NCBI GenBank assembly: GCA_947501475.1
Contig: CANMWA010000001.1
Span: 124,001 to 188,000, forward strand
Reading direction: 5' to 3'
Source of the DNA: an uncultured Aquimarina sp.
Lineage (GTDB): Bacteria; Bacteroidota; Bacteroidia; Flavobacteriales; Flavobacteriaceae
DNA: 64,000 nt
The notes under the pieces were generated by a model, which saw only the letters and a list, made by a program, of their open reading frames with translations, was not told the DNA's origin and did no database searches. Shown in pieces: positions 43,763 to 51,609 of this stretch. The number at the start of each line of letters is the position of its first letter. The stretch's first letter is position 1. The position numbers were made by a program, and so were the translations under genes.

Positions 43763-44437
43763 ATGAAAAAAATACTGTTTCTCATAACCTTCATGATAAT
43801 TACAGTTGGGCAAGCACAAGATGTTATCACAAAAAATGTTAGTAATTTTAATGAGTTAAAAGTATTTGATAAAATACAAGTTACTTTAATTAAAAGTAAC
43901 AAAAATAGAGTAGAGGTTACGGGTATTAAACGAAGAGAAGTCGATATAGTACAAAATGGCAACCTACTCAAAATTAGAATGTCTATTGGTAATATATGGG
44001 ATAATAGCAATACAAAAGTGAAAGTATATTACAAAAAAATCAATAAAATAGATGCAAATGAAGGAGCTAGAATAGAAGCACAAGATATAATTAGTGCTGC
44101 AATATTAGACATTAGAGCACAAGAAGGAGGAAGTATCCTTGCAGCAATAGATGCGAGCTTTTTATATGCAAAAGCAATAACAGGAGGAGAAATTGAACTG
44201 CAAGGAACAGTAAAAGAACAAGAAGTTAGAGTTACATCAGGAGGTCAATATTATGCTAGAGATTTAAAAACTACAGATACTCAAGTAAAAATTAGCGCAG
44301 GCGGAACCGCAGAAGTAAATGCAAAAAACTACATGAAAGCCAATACAAACGCAGGCGGAACCATTAGAATTTATGGAAATCCAAAACAAATGGATACTCA
44401 AAAGTTATTAGGAGGAAAAATAATTGAAGTAAACTAA
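43763..44437 (+). CDS. DUF2807 (GIN domain) exported protein
   Basis: The 224-aa product has a signal peptide (MKKILFLITFMIITVGQAQD) and a DUF2807 domain: FNELKVFDKIQVTLIKSN, then repetitive beta turns such as NEGARIEAQD, TGGEIELQG and SAGGTAEVNAKNYMKA. The family is annotated as putative auto-transporter adhesin head, with a single-stranded beta-helix fold; function is unproven. It lies 55 bp after rnr. Confidence 0.85.
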   Translation: MKKILFLITFMIITVGQAQDVITKNVSNFNELKVFDKIQVTLIKSNKNRVEVTGIKRREVDIVQNGNLLKIRMSIGNIWDNSNTKVKVYYKKINKIDANEGARIEAQDIISAAILDIRAQEGGSILAAIDASFLYAKAITGGEIELQGTVKEQEVRVTSGGQYYARDLKTTDTQVKISAGGTAEVNAKNYMKANTNAGGTIRIYGNPKQMDTQKLLGGKIIEVN

Positions 44438-44455
44438 GTAGTTTTTTTAACTTTG
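44424..44455 (+). promoter_or_regulatory. Promoter of the LysE-family gene
   Basis: TTG at 44424-44426, a 21-bp spacer and TAACTTTG at 44448-44455 match the consensus. The -33 element lies in the last codons of the upstream gene. Confidence 0.6.
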
Positions 44456-44476
44456 TAAGAAACTCTCTTAGATCTT

Positions 44477-45172
44477 ATGCTTCAAGATGCTCAAGCAGCT
44501 ATACCTTTAGGAATATTATTAGCCTTTTTAATTGGGCCAGTTTTCTTTGTGCTTCTTGAAACAGCAGCCATAAAAGGGTTTAGAGCCGCTTTAGCAGTAG
44601 ATTTGGGAGTAATTTTTGCCGATATTGTTTTTATTTTAATAGCATATTTCAGCACCAATCAGATTTTAGAAAAAATTAAAGATGATCCGGCTCTCTTCGT
44701 TTTCGGAGGCATGCTATTAGCCACCTATGGTATGATTTCTTTTATTCAAGAAAGAAAAAATTATAATAAACTAAGAGATACATCAGTAGAAATTATAAAT
44801 AAGCACAACTATTTTATGCTTTTTATCAAAGGGTTTCTATTAAACTTTATCAATATTGGGGTTTTAGGTTTTTGGGTAGGCATTATTATTGTTATTGGCC
44901 CACAGCTAGACATGAACACTAATAGGATACTGTATTTTTTCTCTATAGTACTAGGAACATATCTTTTTATAGATGTTATTAAAATGCTATTAGCCAAGCG
45001 GCTTAAAAGAAAACTAACACCCAAAAGAACCTACATTACAAAAAGGATAATTAGTATTATGATGGTTGTGTTTGGTGTGTTTCTGATAATGAAAGGTGTA
45101 TTGCCCGACACAATGGAACAAAAGATCCAGGACAGGATAGAAAAAATAACTCCAGAATCAAATTTTAAATAA
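44477..45172 (+). CDS. LysE/RhtB-family amino-acid exporter
   Basis: The 231-aa inner-membrane protein has about six helices and the LysE signature near its N-terminus (IPLGILLAFLIGPVFFVLLETAAIKGFRAAL). The C-terminal helix is followed by a charged tail. Members export amino acids or related small molecules; the substrate is unknown. Its stop codon overlaps the left arm of a terminator. Confidence 0.88.
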   Translation: MLQDAQAAIPLGILLAFLIGPVFFVLLETAAIKGFRAALAVDLGVIFADIVFILIAYFSTNQILEKIKDDPALFVFGGMLLATYGMISFIQERKNYNKLRDTSVEIINKHNYFMLFIKGFLLNFINIGVLGFWVGIIIVIGPQLDMNTNRILYFFSIVLGTYLFIDVIKMLLAKRLKRKLTPKRTYITKRIISIMMVVFGVFLIMKGVLPDTMEQKIQDRIEKITPESNFK

Positions 45173-45205
45173 AAAAACTCCCTGAAATGATACAGAGAGT
45201 TTTTT
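45172..45205 (+). terminator. Terminator after the LysE-family gene
   Basis: AAAAAACTC-C-CTG (45172-45184) pairs with CAG-A-GAGTTTTTT with a single internal mismatch. It faces the minus-strand tRNA gene. Confidence 0.75.
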
Positions 45206-45206
45206 G

Positions 45207-45277
45207 AGGTGTCGAGCGGATTCGAACCGCTGTAGATGGTGTTGCAGACCACTGCCTAGCCACTCGGCCACGACACC
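45207..45277 (-). tRNA. tRNA-Cys(GCA)
   Basis: Read on the minus strand, the acceptor GGTGTCG (45271-45277) pairs with CGACACC (45208-45214). The anticodon loop CTGCAAC gives anticodon GCA (45243-45245 in plus coordinates), and the T arm GCGGTTCGAATCCGC is canonical. The discriminator base is U. CCA is not encoded. Confidence 0.95.
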
Positions 45278-45362
45278 CAATTTTGGTTGGATGGCAAATG
45301 TAAAAAATTTTATGGTTACTTTTTAATGTAAAACCATTTAAAAAGTATTTTCTACTACAAAG

Positions 45363-45719
45363 TTAGCGATTTTTGCTTCTAATTATAGATACCATTTCTA
45401 CATTTCCACCAATAGGAGGGTTAATTTTAGAAACTTCAACCGTAGCTTTTTCTACCATAGATAACTCATCTAATATACGAACTAATATGCGTTCTGCAGC
45501 ATGCTCGAGCAATTTTGAACGAATCGCCATTTCTTCTTTTACAATACGATTTAGATGAACATAATCCACAGTATCACTCAAGCGATCAGAAATAGCAGAC
45601 TTTGATAAATCTGCTTTTATCTTTAAATCTACCCTATAGTCTGAGCCTATTTTTTTTTCTTCAACAAGGCACCCATGATAGGCATAGATCTTAATATTCT
45701 TTAGCTTAATTAAACCCAC
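45363..45719 (-). CDS. folB: Dihydroneopterin aldolase FolB
   Basis: FolB converts dihydroneopterin to 6-hydroxymethyl-dihydropterin in folate synthesis. The ~118-aa product shows IYAYHGCLVEEKKIGSDYRVDL, the DTVDYVHLN segment, LLEHAAERI (with the catalytic-site Glu) and VSKINPPIGG. I place the start at a GTG at 45719 (VGLIKLKNIKIYAY), the usual family N-terminus. The TTG at 45734 lies in the promoter element TACCTTTG and would lengthen the protein. No ATG is available. Confidence 0.88.
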   Translation of the reverse strand: MGLIKLKNIKIYAYHGCLVEEKKIGSDYRVDLKIKADLSKSAISDRLSDTVDYVHLNRIVKEEMAIRSKLLEHAAERILVRILDELSMVEKATVEVSKINPPIGGNVEMVSIIRSKNR

Positions 45720-45731
45720 AAATTTTTTTAA

Positions 45732-45739
45732 CAAAGGTA
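45732..45739 (-). promoter_or_regulatory. -7 element of folB
   Basis: The minus strand reads TACCTTTG here, 12 bp before the chosen GTG start, which implies a very short leader. No matching -33 TTG is seen at normal spacing. Confidence 0.45.
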
Positions 45740-45811
45740 AAAGAATCTTTTTATCCGTATACCTTTAAAATATCGGTTTTTTTAATATCAACAAAAAGGA
45801 TTTTCTATTGC

Positions 45812-45840
45812 TTTGTAAGGTTAGATTTTTAGTAGTTTTG
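45812..45840 (+). promoter_or_regulatory. Promoter of glnS
   Basis: TTTG (45812-45815), a 17-bp spacer and TAGTTTTG (45833-45840) match the consensus, 19 bp before the start codon. Confidence 0.65.
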
Positions 45841-45859
45841 TAACACATTTCATATCATA

Positions 45860-47902
45860 ATGACAGAAGATAAAAAACCACTCAATTTTATTGAGCATAT
45901 TATTGAAGAAGATCTTAAAAACGGAATGAATGCTAATCATTTACGTTTTCGTTTTCCTCCAGAGCCCAATGGATATTTGCATATTGGGCATACCAAAGCT
46001 ATAGGAATAAGTTTTGGTTTAGGTCTCAAATACAATGCACCTGTAAACCTTAGATTTGATGATACAAACCCAGCAAAAGAAGAACAAGAATATGTAGATG
46101 CTATTAAAAAAGATATTGCATGGCTTGGATATCAATGGGATAAAGAATGCTATTCTTCAGATTATTTTCAACAATTATATGATTGGACCGTTGAACTTAT
46201 TAAAGACGGAAAAGCATATGTAGACTCTCAGTCTGCAGAAAAAATAGCCGAACAAAAAGGCACTACTACAACACCAGGTGTTAATAGCCCCTATAGAGAT
46301 CGTTCTGTTGATGAAAACCTAGATCTTTTTAAGAGAATGAAAGATGGTGAATTTGATGAAGGAGCATATGTAGTTAGAGCCAAGATCGATATGGCTGATC
46401 CCAATATGTTGATGAGAGATCCTTTGATGTACAGAATCTTAAAAAAATCACACCATAGAACAGGAGACGATTGGTGTATTTATCCAATGTATGACTGGAC
46501 TCATGGCGAGAGTGATTATATTGAGAACATTTCTCATTCGTTATGTTCACTCGAATTTAAACCACATAGAAAGCTTTATGATTGGTTTTTAGATCAAATT
46601 TATAGTAAGAATACAAGACCAAAACAAAGAGAATTTGCAAGGCTTAATTTAAGCTATACAATTATGAGTAAGCGTAAATTACTCAAATTAGTCGAAGAAA
46701 GCATAGTATCAGGCTGGAACGATCCAAGAATGCCTACAATTTCAGGATTAAGACGGCGAGGTTATACTCCTGCATCTATTCGCAAATTTGTAGAAACTGT
46801 GGGTGTGGCAAAGCGCGAGAACGTTATTGATGTGTCTTTGTTAGAGTTTTGTATAAGGGAAGATCTTAATAAGACGGCACCCAGAGTTATGGCAGTTTTA
46901 GATCCAGTAAAACTTATTATTACTAATTATCCACAAGGAGAAGAAGAGTGGCTAGATGCCGAAAACAATCCTGAAGATGACAATGCAGGATCAAGAAAAG
47001 TTCCTTTTTCTGGTGAATTATATATCGAAAGAGAAGATTTTAAAGAAGCAGCAGGCCGAAAGTTCTTTAGGCTCACAATAGGTAAAGAAGTGCGTCTTAA
47101 AAACGCCTATATTATCAAAGGTGAAAGCGTGGTAAAGGATATAGATGGTAATATTACCGAAATCCATTGTACGTATGATCCAAAAAGTAGATCGGGTAGT
47201 GGTACCGAAGCTTCTAAACGAAATGTAAAAGGAACACTACATTGGGTTTCAATCAAACATGCTATTGCAGCAGAAGTAAGGGTTTATGATCGCCTATTTA
47301 ATGATGAATCACCAGACGGACACAAAGATAAAGAGTTTATGGATTTTGTTAACCCTGATTCACTTAATGTCATTACTGGCTATATAGAACCAAGCTTAAA
47401 AGATGTAAAACCGTTGGATCAATTCCAGTTTCAGAGATTGGGATATTTTAATGTAGACCCAGATAGTGTATCCAATAAATTAGTGTTTAATAAAACCGTT
47501 GGTTTGCGGGATACATGGGCAAAAACAAAACCAGATACAGGGATACAAAAAGTACAAACCACAACAAAACCACAACAAAATCAAGTACCCGCTATCGAAG
47601 AAATTAAGAGAGCAGGTAAGAAGTATACAAATGTACCTGATCAGAAGAGAGAGGCTCTTAAAACAAAGATAAAAGAAGCTGCAAAGAGTGTTGCTATCGA
47701 AGAATTAGAACCTTTATATGCAACTGCTGTAAAAAAGGCAGGAACCCGAATAGCAACGATGATTGCTCTTGGTGTTTTTCTAGAAAATAAAAACCTAGAA
47801 CCCAATCAACTGGCAAAAGATTTTATAACCAAGGCTCTTGAAGACAATAATGATTTGCTAAAACACGAAGCTTCTATTTTAGCAAAAAAATATAAGATAT
47901 AA
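45860..47902 (+). CDS. glnS: Glutaminyl-tRNA synthetase with C-terminal extension
   Basis: GlnRS charges tRNA-Gln. The 680-aa product has FRFPPEPNGYLHIGHTKA (class I HIGH motif) and the MSKRK motif near 276, with the GlnRS-specific N-terminal region and a beta-barrel anticodon-binding part ending near 565. About 110 more residues follow, beginning after a Thr/Gln-rich linker (VQTTTKPQQNQV). The extension is helical and Lys-rich and does not look like the YqeY domain used by some GlnRS. E. coli GlnRS is about 555 aa, so this is clearly longer. Confidence 0.94.
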   Translation: MTEDKKPLNFIEHIIEEDLKNGMNANHLRFRFPPEPNGYLHIGHTKAIGISFGLGLKYNAPVNLRFDDTNPAKEEQEYVDAIKKDIAWLGYQWDKECYSSDYFQQLYDWTVELIKDGKAYVDSQSAEKIAEQKGTTTTPGVNSPYRDRSVDENLDLFKRMKDGEFDEGAYVVRAKIDMADPNMLMRDPLMYRILKKSHHRTGDDWCIYPMYDWTHGESDYIENISHSLCSLEFKPHRKLYDWFLDQIYSKNTRPKQREFARLNLSYTIMSKRKLLKLVEESIVSGWNDPRMPTISGLRRRGYTPASIRKFVETVGVAKRENVIDVSLLEFCIREDLNKTAPRVMAVLDPVKLIITNYPQGEEEWLDAENNPEDDNAGSRKVPFSGELYIEREDFKEAAGRKFFRLTIGKEVRLKNAYIIKGESVVKDIDGNITEIHCTYDPKSRSGSGTEASKRNVKGTLHWVSIKHAIAAEVRVYDRLFNDESPDGHKDKEFMDFVNPDSLNVITGYIEPSLKDVKPLDQFQFQRLGYFNVDPDSVSNKLVFNKTVGLRDTWAKTKPDTGIQKVQTTTKPQQNQVPAIEEIKRAGKKYTNVPDQKREALKTKIKEAAKSVAIEELEPLYATAVKKAGTRIATMIALGVFLENKNLEPNQLAKDFITKALEDNNDLLKHEASILAKKYKI

Positions 47903-47903
47903 A

Positions 47904-47937
47904 AAAAAGAGCTTATAAATTTTTATAAGCTCTTTTT
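47904..47937. terminator. Bidirectional terminator after glnS
   Basis: AAAAAGAGCTTATAAA (47904-47919) pairs with TTTATAAGCTCTTTTT (47922-47937) and also serves the minus-strand gene ending at 47956. Confidence 0.9.
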
Positions 47938-47955
47938 AGTTTTCTTGTTCATTTT

Positions 47956-48465
47956 CTAGTTATCTGCAATGTGCTCATCAATAGGGATTTCTATTTCTGT
48001 TTTAAATCGTGGAAACAATTTTTTGGTATCAGGATCGTCTAATAATTTATTAGACTCAACAAAGTACCATTGTGATTTCTTTTGATTATAAAACCCAAAT
48101 AATGAGCCTTTTATAGTTACAGTTCTACCATTAATGCTCATCTTGGTTGTGTTTTTTACCAGACAACGATATTCTTTATTTTCTTTTTTAACATCTGTAA
48201 CTTCATCTACCTTAGCACTAACGATTTTTATATTTTGAGCATCCATCGTTCTAAAGATTTCATCCATCGTTTCCATAAGTTCTTCTTCACCATAAGCTTT
48301 AAAAACATTTGGATGTGTATATTTCAATATCGTGCTTAAATTTCTATCAATTGAAGCTTGAGAAGTTGCTTTTGCATCTCTCAGTGCGATTTTTTTTAAT
48401 GCATTTACATTCTGGGAGAAAACGCTTCCAGATATAAATAACAAAATGAATAAGTAATTTTTCAT
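47956..48465 (-). CDS. Exported protein, hypothetical
   Basis: The start is placed at MKNYLFILLFISGSVFSQ, a clear signal peptide; a longer frame adds nine residues upstream. The mature ~150 residues (ILKYTHPNVFKAYGEEEL, KGSLFGFYNQKKSQWYFVES) have the size and pattern of an NTF2-like domain, but I am not certain. It is monocistronic. Function unknown. Confidence 0.65.
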   Translation of the reverse strand: MKNYLFILLFISGSVFSQNVNALKKIALRDAKATSQASIDRNLSTILKYTHPNVFKAYGEEELMETMDEIFRTMDAQNIKIVSAKVDEVTDVKKENKEYRCLVKNTTKMSINGRTVTIKGSLFGFYNQKKSQWYFVESNKLLDDPDTKKLFPRFKTEIEIPIDEHIADN

Positions 48466-48690
48466 GGGACTAAATTTTGTATAAATATACATATTTTTTA
48501 ACTATAGTTATTTTCTATTGATTATTTGAAGCTATCAATTGTGATTATCAAAATGTGTTTTATATAAAGCGTTGTGTGTGTGAAAAAAAAAACAGCAATA
48601 TGATTCGATGTCTTTAAAGATAAAACTACAGCAAAATGCATTAAAATTTATTTTTCTGTTTTTCTGTTTAATTTTGGTGTAAAATTATAA

Positions 48691-48714
48691 AACCCGACCT
48701 ATTTTTGATCGGGC
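48691..48714 (-). terminator. Terminator of the SPFH gene
   Basis: On the minus strand CCCGA (48709-48713) pairs with TCGGG (48693-48697), followed by TTTTAT. The stem is short but G+C-rich in an AT-rich gap. Confidence 0.65.
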
Positions 48715-48738
48715 TGAATTTAATAAGTGTTTGTTTTT

Positions 48739-49686
48739 TTATTGTTCTCCTGATTTTTTTCTACCAATGCCCTTTTTTGCATTTTGTTTTTTCATTTCTT
48801 CACCTATTTGATTTGAGGCGGTAAATGATGCAATCATATTATTTAACATATCACTACCTGCTTGTGGTGAGTTTGGTAGTAAAATTAAATTACTATTTGT
48901 TTCTTCACCAATAGATTGTAGTGTATCATAATGTTGTGTTACTACAATAAGCGCAGATGCTTCTTGAGAATTTATACCAACATTATTAAGTACATCCACA
49001 CTTTCTTCAAGACCACGAGCAATTTCTCTACGTTGATCTGCAATACCTTGACCCTGTAATCTTTTACTTTCGGCTTCGGCACGTGCTTTTGCTACTATTT
49101 TAATTCTTTCAGCTTCAGCCTCATATTCTGCAGCAACTTTTTCACGTTCTGCAGCATTTATTCGGTTCATAGCTTCTTTTACCTGCATATCAGGATCAAT
49201 ATCGGTAACAAGGGTTTTAATGATATCATAACCATAATTTATCATAGCTTCATTAAGTTCTTGTTTTACAGCAATTGCAATATCGTCTTTACGTTCAAAA
49301 ACATCATCTAGTTTCATCTTAGGAACTTCGGCACGTACCACATCAAATACATAAGAAGTAATTTGATCGTGTGGATTTTCTAGTTTGTAAAAAGCATCAT
49401 ATACTTTTTCTTTGATTACTTGAAATTGTACTGAAATTTTAAGACGAACAAATACATCGTCTTTTGTTTTGGTTTCTACCAAAACATCTAATTGCTGAAT
49501 TTTTAAATTTATACGACCTGCTATTCTATCAAAAACAGGAATTTTAAAATGTAATCCAGAATTTCTTATACTTAAAAATTTACCAAACCTTTCTACGATG
49601 GCAGAAGTTTGTTGTTTTACGGTAAATATTCCTGATAAGAGAATAATAAAACCGAAAATGATTAAAGGTATTAAATAGAATCCCAT
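48739..49686 (-). CDS. SPFH/Band 7 domain membrane protein (stomatin/prohibitin-like)
   Basis: The 315-aa product has one N-terminal membrane helix (IPLIIFGFIILLSGIF), an SPFH domain (about 25-190: GKFLSIRNSGLHFKIPVFDRI, TKDDVFVRLKISVQFQV) and a long Ala/Glu/Arg-rich coiled coil (AEREKVAAEYEAEAERIK, VAKARAEAESKRLQGQG). Such proteins form large ring assemblies and organise membrane proteins and proteases. No NfeD partner gene is adjacent. Confidence 0.92.
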   Translation of the reverse strand: MGFYLIPLIIFGFIILLSGIFTVKQQTSAIVERFGKFLSIRNSGLHFKIPVFDRIAGRINLKIQQLDVLVETKTKDDVFVRLKISVQFQVIKEKVYDAFYKLENPHDQITSYVFDVVRAEVPKMKLDDVFERKDDIAIAVKQELNEAMINYGYDIIKTLVTDIDPDMQVKEAMNRINAAEREKVAAEYEAEAERIKIVAKARAEAESKRLQGQGIADQRREIARGLEESVDVLNNVGINSQEASALIVVTQHYDTLQSIGEETNSNLILLPNSPQAGSDMLNNMIASFTASNQIGEEMKKQNAKKGIGRKKSGEQ

Positions 49687-49804
49687 TGTTTTTTGTATTA
49701 AAAGTTAATAGTTTACCTTAATGAATGTACTAATAAATAGTAAAGTAGTTATAGTATCAGTATAATATTTTATATAAAAGTTACAGTATTTACTTAAGAA
49801 TAAA

Positions 49805-49824
49805 GCCCCAATCTTGATTGAGGC
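49805..49824 (-). terminator. Probable terminator of gltX
   Basis: On the minus strand GCCTCAATC (49816-49824) pairs with GATTGGGGC (49805-49813) with one G-U pair. The following T run is short (TTTATT). Confidence 0.6.
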
Positions 49825-49855
49825 CTTGTTTGATTTTTGATAGAATTACTATGTG

Positions 49856-51367
49856 CTAATTTATTTCGATAGCGTTTTCTATTCTTTGTATTGTATCTTC
49901 TTTTCCGATAACAGAAGCAATTTCAAAAAGGTCAGGACCCTGAAGTGATCCAACTAGTGCTATTCGTAAGGGCATCATAATTTTACCAAAACCAATCTCT
50001 TTTCCGGTAATCCAACCCTTAACGGTCTGTGATACTATATCTGAAGAAAAATCTGTAATATCAATAAGTACTCTTGTAAGTTCATGCATGAGATTCGGTG
50101 TGTCTTCTTTCCATGCTTTTTTTATGGCTTTAGGATCATACTCTGTTGGTGGTATAAAAAAGAATTGACTTAGATCCCATAAATCGTTTACAAATATCGC
50201 CCGCTCTTTAACCATTTTTACTATAATCGCTACATCTAATTCTGTTATAATATTTTTTTGCGAAAGTAGAAGATCAAATTTTTTAACCAGTGTTGAATGA
50301 TCAAGCCTTTGCAAGTGTTGTTGTTGAAACCATTTTGTTTTTTCAGGATCAAATTTTGCACCTGCCTTATGTACTCGTTTTAGATCAAATTCTTTAATGA
50401 GTTCTTGTAATGAAAACAGTTCTTGTTCTGTTCCAGGATTCCACCCCAAAAAAGCAAGCATATTAATTACTGCTTCTGGTAGGTATCCGTCTTCTTTATA
50501 GCCTGAAGATATTTCTTGACTTTTTTGATCTTTCCATTGAAGCGGAAAAACAGGAAACCCCATTTTATCTCCATCACGTTTGCTTAATTTTCCTTTCCCG
50601 GCGGGTTTTAAAATCAACGGCAAATGAGCAAATTTTGGTGTCTGCCAACCAAGTGAACGATACAAAAGAACATGTAGAGCCAAAGACGGTAACCATTCTT
50701 CGCCACGAATTACATGTGTAATTTCCATCAAATGATCATCTACGATATTGGCTAGGTGATACGTGGGCATACCGTCACCTTTAAACAATATTTTATCGTC
50801 AAGAATATTGGTGTCGATTTTCATAGCCCCCCGAATTTCATCTGTAAGATCTAAGGTTTCGTTTTTTGGAGATTTAAACCGTATCACGTATGGGTCACCA
50901 GATGCTATTCTTTGATTAACTTCATTTTCTGTAAGCGATAATGAATTGGTTAATTTCTCTCTATTGTGCCAATTATATATAAATGTTTTTCCTTCAGCTT
51001 CATGATCTTTTCTTTGTTTGTCTAATTCATCTGTAGTATCAAAGGCATAGTATGCATTACCTTCTTTAATAAGTTGATCTGCATATTGTTGGTATAAATG
51101 TTTGCGTTGACTTTGTCTATAGGGGCCATAACCAGCTTCTTTTCCAGGGCCTTCATCAAAAGGTATGTTGCACCAATCCAAAGCATCTTGTATATATTGT
51201 TCTGCTCCTTCAACATACCTGTTTTGGTCAGTGTCTTCTATTCTTAGTATAAAGGTACCGCTGTGTTTTTTTGCAAAAAGATAGTTAAACAGAGCTGTTC
51301 TTACACCACCTATGTGTAAGGGACCCGTTGGGCTAGGAGCAAATCGTACCCTAATGTTTTTTGTCAT
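49856..51367 (-). CDS. gltX: Glutamyl-tRNA synthetase
   Basis: GltX charges tRNA-Glu. The 503-aa product shows RFAPSPTGPLHIGGVRTALF (HIGH motif) and KGKLSKRDGDKMGFPVFP (KMSKS-type motif), with RIEDTDQNRYVEGAE between. With glnS also present, the genome does not need the indirect GatCAB route for Gln-tRNA, at least on this evidence. It is monocistronic, with a TATATTTG -7 element 30 bp upstream. Confidence 0.97.
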   Translation of the reverse strand: MTKNIRVRFAPSPTGPLHIGGVRTALFNYLFAKKHSGTFILRIEDTDQNRYVEGAEQYIQDALDWCNIPFDEGPGKEAGYGPYRQSQRKHLYQQYADQLIKEGNAYYAFDTTDELDKQRKDHEAEGKTFIYNWHNREKLTNSLSLTENEVNQRIASGDPYVIRFKSPKNETLDLTDEIRGAMKIDTNILDDKILFKGDGMPTYHLANIVDDHLMEITHVIRGEEWLPSLALHVLLYRSLGWQTPKFAHLPLILKPAGKGKLSKRDGDKMGFPVFPLQWKDQKSQEISSGYKEDGYLPEAVINMLAFLGWNPGTEQELFSLQELIKEFDLKRVHKAGAKFDPEKTKWFQQQHLQRLDHSTLVKKFDLLLSQKNIITELDVAIIVKMVKERAIFVNDLWDLSQFFFIPPTEYDPKAIKKAWKEDTPNLMHELTRVLIDITDFSSDIVSQTVKGWITGKEIGFGKIMMPLRIALVGSLQGPDLFEIASVIGKEDTIQRIENAIEIN

Positions 51368-51396
51368 GATTGTGTTTTAACTTTGGTAATAAACAA

Positions 51397-51404
51397 CAAA
51401 TATA
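51397..51404 (-). promoter_or_regulatory. -7 element of gltX
   Basis: The minus strand reads TATATTTG. No clear TTG lies at the expected -33 distance, so only the -7 part is supported. Confidence 0.45.
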
Positions 51405-51609
51405 CAATCTTAAATATGCTCTAGAAATGATTTTTGAAGTGAATTTTTTAGCTAGACTTTTTGGCGTGGTCTAATACCAAACAAACAAAACCCTTTATTT
51501 TTTAAATAAGATACAATCGCCTAAAAGGCTTAATTATCATAAATATAACAATTCTATTAAAAATAAAATTGTAGTTTTAAAGGTTAGAGAAAAATAAAGG
51601 TGTCTTAAG

